Assembly (NCBI GenBank): GCA_964008075.1
Contig: CAXGAP010000002.1
Location: 1 to 63,365, forward strand
DNA from: UBA724 sp964008075
Lineage (GTDB): Bacteria; Bacteroidota; Bacteroidia; Flavobacteriales; Flavobacteriaceae
Reading direction: 5' to 3'
DNA: 63,365 nt
Shown piece after piece: positions 1 through 9,100 of the stretch. The translations under genes were made by a program, and so were the position numbers. The notes beneath the pieces are model-generated. The model was not told the origin of the DNA. It did no database searches and saw only the letters and a list, made by a program, of their open reading frames with translations. Numbering within the stretch: the stretch's first letter is position 1; each line of letters opens with the position of its first letter.

Positions 1-644
1 ATATTGGCTCATATAAATTGGTTGAATTGACTACATATACTGCTAACTCAATATTTGTATCTGCAGTTTCCAGTTTAATTATTGTTTTTCTTTTGTTTTT
101 TATTCTTTTTGTAGATAATCAATATAAATCTAGTCAATCAAAAATGTTAACTCTAATAACGTCGATAGGATATGCTTTGCCTGGTGCAGTTCTTGGTCTT
201 TCACTAATTATTTTTTCGAAACTATTAAATAATAACATCATTGATATTTCCTTAATCGGTACATTTTCATTACTTATTTACGCACTTGTAATAAGATTTT
301 TAGTAGTTGGTAGATCATCATTAAAATCTAGTATTGATAAAATTCCACAATCAACCTTTGAAAAAGCACAAAATCTTGGCTTAAATAATTATGGGTTACT
401 TAGAAAAATATATTTACCATTAAATAAATTGGGAATTATTAGTGCATTTATGCTTTGTTTTATTGATGTGATGAAAGAATTACCAATTACACTAATACTC
501 ATGCCATTTAATTTTAACACACTTTCAACAAAAACATATGAATTGGCAGTTGAGGAAATGGTTGATTTATCTTCAATATTTTCTCTTTTAATAATTGGAA
601 TATGCTCATTAACTTTGTTTGTTGTAAAAAAATATTTAAGCTGA
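1..644 (+). CDS. Ferric-iron-type ABC transporter permease, C-terminal part (5'-truncated by window edge)
   Basis: Inner-membrane permease subunit of a binding-protein-dependent importer. The frame is open to the window edge (first full codon at 3), so this is only the C-terminal ~214 residues of what is normally a ~500-residue protein. Several hydrophobic helices are visible. The EAA-type loop that contacts the ATPase is present (FEKAQNLG, then IYLPLNK), and the following MKELPITLIL segment resembles FbpB/SfuB ferric permeases. The stop is 3 nt before the ATPase start, so the two are co-transcribed. Substrate Fe(III) is inferred from family resemblance; thiamine or another FbpB-like substrate is possible. 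Confidence 0.85.
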   Translation, partial: IGSYKLVELTTYTANSIFVSAVSSLIIVFLLFFILFVDNQYKSSQSKMLTLITSIGYALPGAVLGLSLIIFSKLLNNNIIDISLIGTFSLLIYALVIRFLVVGRSSLKSSIDKIPQSTFEKAQNLGLNNYGLLRKIYLPLNKLGIISAFMLCFIDVMKELPITLILMPFNFNTLSTKTYELAVEEMVDLSSIFSLLIIGICSLTLFVVKKYLS

Positions 645-647
645 TAG

Positions 648-1610
648 ATGTATTTTTTTGTTAAGAACATTAAAAAGTCATACGGTAGTGATAAACCTGT
701 TTTAAAAAACCTGAGCTTTTCTATGAGCAAAGGGGAAATTTTATCATTTGTTGGTGAAAGTGGTTCTGGAAAAACTACCTTTCTAAGGAGTGTTTCTGGA
801 CTGGAGAAATTGGATAAAGGCCTGATTTCATTAAACGGAACAGTTTTAAATTCGGAAAATATTTTTGTAAAGCCACAGCGAAGAAACATTGCTCATGTTT
901 TTCAGGACTTTCCTCTTTTTCCTCACTTAACGGTTTATAACAACTTAATTTTCAATTTAGATTCGGCTTTCAAAAAAAATATTGATAATCTAGTAGATGT
1001 TACAGGTCTAGAAACTTTGCTAAATAGATATCCATATCAGCTTTCAGGAGGAGAAAGGCAAAGAGTTTGTATTGTTAGAGCTATTATTAGGGAACCAGAC
1101 TTACTATTGCTGGATGAACCCTTTAGTAATTTGGATAAGAAAATTAAAAAATCAATAATAGATCATGTTGAGTCTATTCTTCAACAAAAAAAAATTACTA
1201 CAATTTTAGTAACTCATGACATAAATAATATTTTAAATATTTCAGATAAAATATTAGTGTTTAAAGGTGGTGTTTTGCAGCAATATGATAGTCCACAAAA
1301 TATGTATTGTCAACCCTCGAATTGTTACTGTGCAGAATTGCTGGGTGATCTTAATGAAATAAACTTTCAAGGCAAGAGGCATTATATTAGACCAGAGCAT
1401 ATTAAGATAGTTGAAAAATCTAAGTATCCAATTATCATTATAAAATCACTTTATCAGGGAAAAGATTACAAGGTTAAGGCTACTCATAATCATAATGAAT
1501 TTCATTTTTATTCAAAAGATTCTTATGAACCAAAAACTACTTTACATTTTGATTTTGATTCAAAAAATTTAATTTTTTTCAATAAAAAATGCGAATCTTA
1601 TTTTACTTAA
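648..1610 (+). CDS. ABC transporter ATP-binding protein, FbpC-like
   Basis: ATPase subunit that should power the adjacent permease. Walker A is at residues 36-43 (GESGSGKT), the signature is LSGGERQRV, Walker B is LLLLDEP and the H-loop is VTHD. A C-terminal extension of about 100 residues after the ATPase core (IRPEHIKIVEK onwards) fits a TOBE-like regulatory domain, as in FbpC, PotA and MalK. The 320-residue length is slightly short for FbpC. Its last codon directly abuts the next start (TAA then ATG at 1611), which argues for an operon. The sequence is very AT-rich compared with the rest of the window. Confidence 0.88.
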   Translation: MYFFVKNIKKSYGSDKPVLKNLSFSMSKGEILSFVGESGSGKTTFLRSVSGLEKLDKGLISLNGTVLNSENIFVKPQRRNIAHVFQDFPLFPHLTVYNNLIFNLDSAFKKNIDNLVDVTGLETLLNRYPYQLSGGERQRVCIVRAIIREPDLLLLDEPFSNLDKKIKKSIIDHVESILQQKKITTILVTHDINNILNISDKILVFKGGVLQQYDSPQNMYCQPSNCYCAELLGDLNEINFQGKRHYIRPEHIKIVEKSKYPIIIIKSLYQGKDYKVKATHNHNEFHFYSKDSYEPKTTLHFDFDSKNLIFFNKKCESYFT

Positions 1611-2003
1611 ATGAAAAAAATAGTATTGGTAATTGATGGTCACTGTATAATGTGTAATTCTCTTGCGATTTGGATTTCAAAGAGGGATAAAGAAAATAGA
1701 ATAATGATAACAAACTTTGAGAGCAATTATGTTAAAGAAAATTATCAAAGAATTAAATCGGGTAAAAACGTAGTTTTAATCAACGAAATTGAACAACTGA
1801 TTTTTGAGAAATCTACTGCAATAATCCAATGTTTAAAAATTATTGGTTACAAAAAAGGATTTGTGTATTTGATAATCGTTTTTCCAAAAGTTTTCAGAGA
1901 TTTAATCTATGATATGATAGCTAAATACAGATATAAAATTTTCGGTAAAAAAGAAAGTTGTGATATAAATAGTAAAATACCTGAATCAAAAATACTGAAC
2001 TAA
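1611..2003 (+). CDS. DUF393-like thiol-disulfide-type protein
   Basis: A 130-residue protein beginning KKIVLVIDGHCIMCNSLAIW. The DGxCxxC pattern near the N-terminus is the hallmark of the DUF393 (YuxK/DCC) family, thioredoxin-like proteins of unknown substrate. The second half (GFVYLIIVFPKVFRDLIYDMI) also fits that family, which has a conserved hydrophobic helix followed by a basic stretch. It starts immediately after the ATPase stop, so it probably belongs to the same transcription unit and may act on a metal or thiol linked to the transporter; that role is inference. It is as AT-rich as its neighbours. Confidence 0.75.
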   Translation: MKKIVLVIDGHCIMCNSLAIWISKRDKENRIMITNFESNYVKENYQRIKSGKNVVLINEIEQLIFEKSTAIIQCLKIIGYKKGFVYLIIVFPKVFRDLIYDMIAKYRYKIFGKKESCDINSKIPESKILN

Positions 2004-2005
2004 AA

Positions 2006-2131
2006 CTAGCTTTTTAGAACAAATTCATTGCAAGTTAGTTTCTCATTAACTTCAACTTCATGTAATTCACAAGTATTTTCCAAAATATTTTTACAATTAA
2101 TACAGCTATTGCTTTTAATTAATTCATTCAT
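2006..2131 (-). CDS. 41-residue cysteine-rich peptide, probable metal-binding knuckle
   Basis: An ATG-started 41-codon frame ending 2 nt from the convergent DUF393-like gene. Potential metal ligands are C10, C13, C21, H24 and C34: a CxxC, then CxxxH... (C21-E-L-H24), then a last Cys followed by an acidic-aromatic NEF. This spacing looks like a small zinc or iron knuckle rather than chance sequence. The rest is acidic and soluble, with no signal peptide. I do not know its function. Its position beside an iron-type ABC transporter and a CxxC protein suggests metal or redox handling, which is inference. It is unlike any nearby shadow frame. Confidence 0.55.
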   Translation of the reverse strand: MNELIKSNSCINCKNILENTCELHEVEVNEKLTCNEFVLKS

Positions 2132-2164
2132 TGTTATTAAATTTTAAATAAAATTACATTAAAA

Positions 2165-2190
2165 AACCTGTTTTAGATAATTTACAGGTT
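2165..2190. repeat. Inverted repeat between the Cys-rich peptide gene and guaB
   Basis: Perfect 7-bp arms (AACCTGT at 2165-2171 and ACAGGTT at 2184-2190) around a 12-nt spacer, in the divergent intergenic region. It has no T-run of terminator type on the plus side, so an operator or a chance palindrome is as likely as a hairpin. Confidence 0.3.
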
Positions 2191-2237
2191 AATTTCAATT
2201 TAGAATTAATTAATATAAAATCAAATTTCTATTATTG

Positions 2238-2245
2238 TATATTTG
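2238..2245 (+). promoter_or_regulatory. Candidate -7 promoter box for guaB
   Basis: TATATTTG matches the Bacteroidota -7 consensus TAnnTTTG exactly and lies 26 nt before the guaB ATG. I see no good -33 TTTG at the expected distance. Confidence 0.45.
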
Positions 2246-2271
2246 CCTGCAACTATTTTTAATTAGTTGCT

Positions 2272-3744
2272 ATGCCAAAACATTCATCAAAAATTTCAGG
2301 ATTGGGTTTAACATACGATGATATTTTGTTGGTACCTTCATATTCAAACGTACTTCCTCGTGAAGTTAATATCCAATCAAAATTTTCTCGAAACATTCCC
2401 TTAAATGTTCCAATCGTTTCTGCAGCAATGGACACTGTAACTGAAAGCAAAATGGCCATTGCCATGGCTCGAGAAGGGGGGATCGGTGTACTTCACAAAA
2501 ACATGAGTATTGAAGCTCAATCTGAAAAAGTTCGAAAAGTAAAACGTGCAGAGTCAGGCATGATTATTGACCCTGTGACATTGCCCACCACAGCCCTTGT
2601 TTCAGATGCTAAAAATCTGATGGCTGAGTATTCTATTGGCGGAATTCCAATTGTTGATTCCAAAAAAAAACTGATTGGAATAGTCACCAATCGAGACTTG
2701 CGTTTTGAAAAGAATCAGTCGCGGCCTGTGATGGAAGTGATGACTTCTGAAAACCTAGTCACAGTCCATGAAGGTATATCAATGTCTGATGCTGAAGAGA
2801 TATTGCAAGCACATAAAATCGAAAAATTACCTGTTGTTGACAAGGACTATAAACTCGTGGGTCTTATCACCTTTAGAGACATTACCAAAGTGAGTTTAAA
2901 ACCTAACGCAAACAAAGACAGTTATGGTCGTCTTCGTGTTGCTGCTGCAGCAGGAGTAACTCAAGATGTTTTGGAGCGCTGTTCTGCTTTAGTAAACGCT
3001 GGGGTTGATGGCGTTGTGATTGACACAGCACATGGGCATACACAAGGAGTTGCTGATGTACTAAAAAAAATAAAAAAAGAATATAAAGATTTAGATGTTG
3101 TAGTTGGAAACATCGCAACAGCTGAAGCAGCCTCTTTCTTATCAAAAGCAGGGGCAGACGGAGTAAAGGTTGGGATTGGCCCAGGATCTATTTGTACGAC
3201 TCGTGTAGTTGCAGGAGTTGGATACCCACAGTTTTCGGCCATCTTAGAAGCTTCAAAAATTTTAGAAAAGAAAGGTATACCCCTCATTGCAGACGGAGGA
3301 GTGCGATATACTGGAGATATTGTGAAGGCAATAGCAGCTGGTGCACAATCTGTAATGCTTGGATCTATGTTGGCAGGAACAAAAGAGTCGCCTGGTGAGA
3401 CAATTATTTTTGAAGGTAGAAAGTTCAAATCATATCGTGGTATGGGGTCTGTAGAAGCCATGAGACAGGGCAGTAAAGATCGTTATTTTCAAGATGTAGA
3501 AGACGATTTTAAAAAACTTGTTCCTGAGGGGATTGTTGGAAGAGTCCCATACAAGGGGGAGCTGTACGAAAGCATTCATCAGTTTGTTGGGGGTCTTCGT
3601 TCTGGAATGGGGTATAGTGGCGCTAAAGACATTCAAAATTTACAAGATAAGGCTACATTTGTACAAATAACATCATCTGGTATACAAGAAAGCCATCCGC
3701 ATAATGTTGCCATAACCAAGGAAGCACCCAATTATTCTCGATAG
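2272..3744 (+). CDS. guaB: IMP dehydrogenase
   Basis: Oxidises IMP to XMP with NAD+, the committed step of GTP synthesis, in the cytoplasm. The 490-residue length is typical. Order: N-terminal barrel half (GLTYDDILLVP, SAAMDTVT), a Bateman module of two CBS domains at roughly residues 95-210, then the catalytic half with the loop GIGPGSICTTR, whose nucleophile is Cys308. The flap and C-terminal GGLRSGMGY segment are intact. It has its own probable promoter and leads a short operon with two folding-factor genes (4 nt to the next start). Assignment is secure. Confidence 0.97.
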   Translation: MPKHSSKISGLGLTYDDILLVPSYSNVLPREVNIQSKFSRNIPLNVPIVSAAMDTVTESKMAIAMAREGGIGVLHKNMSIEAQSEKVRKVKRAESGMIIDPVTLPTTALVSDAKNLMAEYSIGGIPIVDSKKKLIGIVTNRDLRFEKNQSRPVMEVMTSENLVTVHEGISMSDAEEILQAHKIEKLPVVDKDYKLVGLITFRDITKVSLKPNANKDSYGRLRVAAAAGVTQDVLERCSALVNAGVDGVVIDTAHGHTQGVADVLKKIKKEYKDLDVVVGNIATAEAASFLSKAGADGVKVGIGPGSICTTRVVAGVGYPQFSAILEASKILEKKGIPLIADGGVRYTGDIVKAIAAGAQSVMLGSMLAGTKESPGETIIFEGRKFKSYRGMGSVEAMRQGSKDRYFQDVEDDFKKLVPEGIVGRVPYKGELYESIHQFVGGLRSGMGYSGAKDIQNLQDKATFVQITSSGIQESHPHNVAITKEAPNYSR

Positions 3745-3748
3745 TCAA

Positions 3749-4588
3749 ATGAAATCCATTTATCTTATAATAACACTATTACTTATTTGCTCATGTGATT
3801 TACCTACGATTGAGGAATCAAATGCAGTTGCGAGAGTTGGCGAGGATTTTTTATTTATTTCTGATTTAGAAGATAAAATTGGACCCAATGGAAGCGATAG
3901 TATTCAAATCACAACGAGAACAATAAATGAATGGGCAGAGGAGTTGTTATATCAAAAAAAAGCAGAAATCAATTTGAGCTCACGAGTGAAGAAGGGACTT
4001 GAAGAATTGGTCAGCACCTATCGCAACGATTTATATGTCAAAACCTATAAGGATAAGGCAATTCAGTCTCAGTTGGACTCAATCGTAGAAAAGGAAGAAA
4101 TTGAATCTTATTTTGAACAAAACAAATTGAATTTTAAAACAAATAAAGATCTCATGCGTGGGCGATACGTTCGCGTTAGAAATGAAAATTATAATCTTCA
4201 ATCGATTCGGAAAAGCATTCGGCGATTTAATGAGGATGATAAAGTCTTTCTGGATTCGCTCGCTCTTCAGTTTACGACCTACTCTTTGAATGATTCTATA
4301 TGGGTTCAGGCATCTCAGTTTTTTAATCGATTGCCTTCAATATCTGAGAAACGTTATAAAAATTTCTTAAAAAATGATACATTCTTTGAATTACAAGATT
4401 CTTTAGAAGTATATTTGGTAGTCGTTGAAGAAGTTGTTTTACGTAACGATTTGGCGCCTTTAGACTATGTAGAGCCAACGTTGAAGCAAATCTTAATCAA
4501 CAAAAGAAAACTGGAATTGATGCGACAGCTCGATCGAGAAATAATTGATGAAGGATTGCGTCAAAATATATATGAGGTTTATGAATAG
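3749..4588 (+). CDS. SurA-like lipoprotein, parvulin domain degenerate or absent
   Basis: A 279-residue envelope protein. The N-terminus (KSIYLIITLLLICSC) is a lipoprotein signal with a probable acylated Cys at residue 16. The rest is charged and helical, like the SurA N-terminal chaperone module (VARVGEDFLFISDLEDKI; long helical bundle). I see no clear parvulin active-site motif, so isomerase activity is doubtful. It sits 4 nt after guaB and overlaps the start of the SurA-type gene, an arrangement that suggests both act in outer-membrane protein folding. Confidence 0.75.
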   Translation: MKSIYLIITLLLICSCDLPTIEESNAVARVGEDFLFISDLEDKIGPNGSDSIQITTRTINEWAEELLYQKKAEINLSSRVKKGLEELVSTYRNDLYVKTYKDKAIQSQLDSIVEKEEIESYFEQNKLNFKTNKDLMRGRYVRVRNENYNLQSIRKSIRRFNEDDKVFLDSLALQFTTYSLNDSIWVQASQFFNRLPSISEKRYKNFLKNDTFFELQDSLEVYLVVVEEVVLRNDLAPLDYVEPTLKQILINKRKLELMRQLDREIIDEGLRQNIYEVYE

Positions 4589-5957
4589 TTGGATTCGTTC
4601 AATTTATGTTTTTACTTTTTTTGGGATCATTCAATTTGGCTATACACAAACCGACAGTATACCAACCCAAGAAAGAATAAAGATTGACGGAGTCGCTGCA
4701 GTGATTGGTGATTACGTGATTCTTGATTCTGATATCGAAAAAGCTTATATCGAGTTGCAATCTCAGGGAATTCCGACTGGAAATATTGAAAAGTGCAGTT
4801 TGCTTGGAAAACTTATGGAAGATAAGTTGTATGCCCACCACGCAGAGCAAGATAGCTTGGAAGTCAGCGACGGAGAAATTAACGATTATGTTGGTAGAAC
4901 AATAGATTATTTTGTTCAAGAACTCGGAAGTATGGAAAAGGTTCTTGAATTTTACAAGAAAAAAGATGAGCAAAGCTTTAGAAATGAACTTTTTGACATC
5001 AATCGCGTACAACAGCTTTCCCAAAGGATGCAGACCAGTATCGTTGAAGAAATTGAAGTCACACCAGATGAGGTGCGTACTTTTTTTGATAAAATTCCAA
5101 TAAACCAACGACCTGTTTTTGGTGCTGAACTTGAAATTGCACAAATTGTTATTGATCCAACTCCGACTGATCAAGAGGTTGAAAAAACAATTCGTTTGCT
5201 TGAAACCATGCGCAATGATGTACTCGAAAATGGTTCAAGTTTTGCCTCCAAAGCGATTTTATATTCGCAAGATCCGGGTTCAAGATCCCGTGGAGGTCGA
5301 TACACACTTGATCGCAAGCGACCAATGATGGTGAAAGAATTTAGAGATCAGGCATATCGACTAAGAGAAGGAGAAATTTCACAACCATTTCAATCAGATT
5401 TTGGATGGCATATCGTAACAGTCGACAAGATTAGAGGTCAGCTTATTGATGTGCGTCATGTTCTCCTAGTGCCAGAGGTTTCTGCTAAAGAACTTCGTGA
5501 AGCAAAAGAAAAACTTGAATTGATTCGAAAGCGAATTCAAGATGGAGAAATATCTTTCTCCGACGCCGCACTTGAATTTTCAGATGATAAGGATACAGCA
5601 TCTAATGGGGGTGTTTTGATCAACCCTACATCTGGAGATACAAGATTTGAATTGACAAAACTCGATCCTGAGATTTACAACCAAATTTTAAATCTTGAAG
5701 ACAACCAAATCTCAGCTCCTGTGATTGAGGAAGATAGATCTGGAAATAAGAAATATAAGATTTTAATCGTCACTAATCGCTACAATGAACACACTGCCGA
5801 TTTTGCAAATGACTATGTTAAAATTAAAGATTTAGCCTTGAAAGAGAAACAACTGAACGCGATTCAAGAATGGATGGGTGAAAAAATCGATGATACTTTT
5901 ATCAATGTAAATCGCTCATACAGAGACTGTGATTTTTCTAATAAATGGGTTCAATAA
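4572..5957 (+). CDS. surA: Periplasmic chaperone / peptidyl-prolyl isomerase, SurA family
   Basis: Escorts outer-membrane proteins across the periplasm. It carries an N-terminal signal peptide (IRSIYVFTFFGIIQFGYTQ), a SurA N-terminal helical module (DGVAAVIGDYVILDSDIEK), then two parvulin-type domains: the first around EIAQIVIDPTP to FGWHIVTVDKI, the second starting DVRHVLLVPEV. The first carries the conserved YSQDPGSRSRGG and FGWHIV motifs. The frame is open further upstream, but the ATGs at 4572 and 4581 place the signal peptide at the N-terminus; 4572 is used here. It overlaps the preceding lipoprotein gene by 17 nt, implying coupling. Confidence 0.9.
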   Translation: MRFMNSWIRSIYVFTFFGIIQFGYTQTDSIPTQERIKIDGVAAVIGDYVILDSDIEKAYIELQSQGIPTGNIEKCSLLGKLMEDKLYAHHAEQDSLEVSDGEINDYVGRTIDYFVQELGSMEKVLEFYKKKDEQSFRNELFDINRVQQLSQRMQTSIVEEIEVTPDEVRTFFDKIPINQRPVFGAELEIAQIVIDPTPTDQEVEKTIRLLETMRNDVLENGSSFASKAILYSQDPGSRSRGGRYTLDRKRPMMVKEFRDQAYRLREGEISQPFQSDFGWHIVTVDKIRGQLIDVRHVLLVPEVSAKELREAKEKLELIRKRIQDGEISFSDAALEFSDDKDTASNGGVLINPTSGDTRFELTKLDPEIYNQILNLEDNQISAPVIEEDRSGNKKYKILIVTNRYNEHTADFANDYVKIKDLALKEKQLNAIQEWMGEKIDDTFINVNRSYRDCDFSNKWVQ

Positions 5958-6084
5958 GCCTGTCAACTATTTGATCTGTATTCTTAAAAGAATCGCTGAC
6001 TACCTTTTTTAGGATCGCTTTTTTTCGCAACCAATTTATTTTATAATGCACTAATTAACAGTAGGATAATTGTTAGTTATACCT

Positions 6085-6092
6085 TAATTTTG
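6085..6092 (+). promoter_or_regulatory. Candidate -7 promoter box for ccsBA
   Basis: TAATTTTG is an exact TAnnTTTG match ending 12 nt before the ATG at 6105. The last three bases form an in-frame TTG that would otherwise be read as an upstream start codon. Confidence 0.45.
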
Positions 6093-6104
6093 AAAAAAAA
6101 AGCT

Positions 6105-9100
6105 ATGAAACAAGCCATGATATTGGTTCGTTTTTTATTCTCAACTCGCCTTACATCTATACTCTTCATCGTTTTTTGTGTAGCGATGGCTGTGGGTACT
6201 TTTGTCGAAAGTTTCCATAACACTGCCACTGCTAGGATTTGGGTATATAATGCTTGGTGGTTTGAGGCGATCATGGGAGTATTTGTAGTCAATTTTGTTG
6301 GTAACATCAAAAAATATCGTTTGTTACGATGGGAAAAATGGCCCATTCTACTGTTGCATAGTGCTTGGATTTTAATCATACTTGGTGCTTTTGTTACACG
6401 CTACTTTGGATTTGAGGGTGTCATGCCTATTCGTGAGGGAGAAACAACAAACACTTTTTTGAGTGAAAAGACTTATGTTACTGTTCTTGTCGATGGTGAA
6501 ATGGATGGTGCATTACAAAGAAAAAAATTACAAGATGACTTTCTGTTTGCAGAGCCTACGAATAATAATTTTCGTTGGAGAAGTTTCTTTAATGAACAGA
6601 AGTTTTCAATTGAATACGTTGATTTTATTTCCAATGCCACTGAAAGTTTGGTTGAAGATCCAAAGGGTGATTATTACATCAAGATTGTAGAATCTGGTGA
6701 TGGAAACCGCCACGATCACTATATCGGTTTTGGTGAGATTGTGAATATTCATAATGTGTTGTTCACCTTCAATAACCCAACAGATGGAGCAATTAACATC
6801 GAATGGCATCAAACCAATAATGATTACACGATTAACACGCCATTCTCTGGAACTGCGATGCAAATGGCCACGCAATCCATTGAAGATGTATCAGCCGATA
6901 CGCAAACTCCACTTCGCTTTCGATCTTTGTATTCAATGGCTGGAATGCAGTTTGTTTTTCCCGATCAAGCAATACGCGGTTCATATCAAATCGTTAAAGA
7001 CGAAGAAGCAATTCAAGATGCATTAACACTAAAAATCAGTACGGAGGGTGTGTCTGAAACTGTACAGGTTTTAGGTGCTAAAGGTTTTACAAATGACCCT
7101 AAACAAGTTTCTTTAGGTGGATTAGACTTTTGGGTGCAATATGGCTCTTTGCAGCACGAACTTCCATTTGCTTTAAAGTTGAATGACTTTATCGCTGAAA
7201 AATATCCTGGAACTGAAAAGAGTTACAGCAGTTTTATGAGTAAAGTTAGCGTCGCTGATTATCCTCCATTCGATCACGATATCTACATGAATCATATCCT
7301 TAACCACAGGGGGTATCGTTTTTTTCAAGCCTCTTTTGATCCCGATGAAAAAGGGACAATCTTGTCAGTGAATCATGATTTTTGGGGAACATGGATTACT
7401 TATGTTGGTTATTTCCTTCTTTATATTGGCCTACTTGGAATTCTTTTTTTCGGAAAAACTAGATTTAAATCACTTTCAACTCAACTCGAAAAAATAAGAG
7501 TTAAAAAGACATCCCTCACTGCAATCATGCTGTTGCTTGGGTTATCCTTGAACGCTCAAACTCATCAGCACGAGCAGAGTGCATCTCAAAACATCGACTC
7601 GCTGTTAATTCGTCAAGCAGTGCCTACAACACACGCTGATAAATTTGGAAAACTAGTGATTCAAGATTTGGGTGGGCGCATGAAACCAGCAAATACATTT
7701 GCTTCTGAGCTCATTAGAAAGGTGAGCAAATCAGATACCTATCAATCATTAAATTCCGATCAAGTTTTACTTTCCATACAGCAAAATCCTTTGCTTTGGT
7801 ATCAAGTTCCTTTTATTTATTTGAAAAGGGGTAACGATAGCCTTCGAAGAATTGCTGGTGTAGACGAGAAAGCAAAATATGCTTCTTTTGTTAATTTTTT
7901 TGATACAAGTGGTAATTACAAATTGGCACAGCCTCTTGAGGGTGCATACAAAGCTGCAAACCCCAATCAATTTCAGAAAGATTTTATCGAAACAGATCGA
8001 AGAATCAACCTGTTATACAGTGCAATTGAAGGTAAAATACTTCGTATTTTCCCTGTTCCAGAGAGTGAAAATGATAAATGGGTCTCATTCCAGGAGGCAA
8101 CTGATTATCCCTTTGAAGGGGTTGACTCTTTATATGTCGCCAATGTGATGCCTTTGTATCTGGGGGCGCTGCGACAGGGTGCCTACGAGCAGGCAGACGA
8201 ATTGTTGGAAAGCATCTCAGGATTTCAAAGAAAATATGGAAATGATATCATGCCTTCGGCTGATAAAGTTGAGGCTGAAGTTATGTACAACAAATATGAT
8301 ATTTTCAAGAAGCTTTTTGCTTGGTACATGTACGTTGGTACATTTATGTTTTTCGTTCTTATTTTTCATATTCTTTTTGATGTTCGTTTCCTCAGCTTTT
8401 TAACTAAAATTTGTATTGGAATTATTGCTTTACTTTTTGTGCTTCAGACAGTAGGGATGGGGGCTCGTTGGTACATTTCGGGTCATGCGCCATGGAGTGA
8501 TGCTTATGAATCAATGCTATATGTAGCTTGGGCCACTGTTGGAATTGGACTTGCTTTTGGACGTAAATCCAAGCTAACTATAGCTGCTACTTCTTTTGTT
8601 GCCTCTATGATATTGATGATTGCACACTGGAACTGGATGGATCCCGAAATTGCGAATCTTGTACCTGTATTGGATAGCTATTGGCTGATGATACACGTTG
8701 CTGTTATTGTTGGAAGTTATGGTCCATTTGCATTGGGCATGATTGTAGGATTCATTGCAATGATTCTGATGATATTGACAACCAAAATAACCCAAAAACG
8801 AATCCGATTGACAATCGATGAGTTGACAGTGGTCAATGAGCTCGCACTCACTGTTGGTGTAGTGATGCTGACCATTGGGAACTTTCTCGGAGGACAATGG
8901 GCCAACGAAAGTTGGGGAAGGTATTGGGGTTGGGACCCAAAAGAAACTTGGGCACTGATTAGCATCCTCGTTTATGCATTTGTTTTACACATGCGATTGA
9001 TCCCTGGTATGCGAAGCAAATGGTTGTTTAACCTCATGTCCGTCATTGCTTTTGCGAGTATCATTATGACCTATTTTGGGGTCAATTTCTATTTGGTTGG

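Noticed and set aside
389..889. 166-codon minus-strand frame across the permease and ATPase genes
   Set aside because: Antisense to two well-supported genes and without any family motif.
2961..3461. Long minus-strand frame inside guaB
   Set aside because: Complement shadow of a certain gene, with no sensible domain or start.
5958..6084. Search for a terminator or hidden gene between surA and ccsBA
   Set aside because: The two ATCGCT copies are direct, not inverted, so no hairpin forms, and no frame over ~30 codons looks coding.
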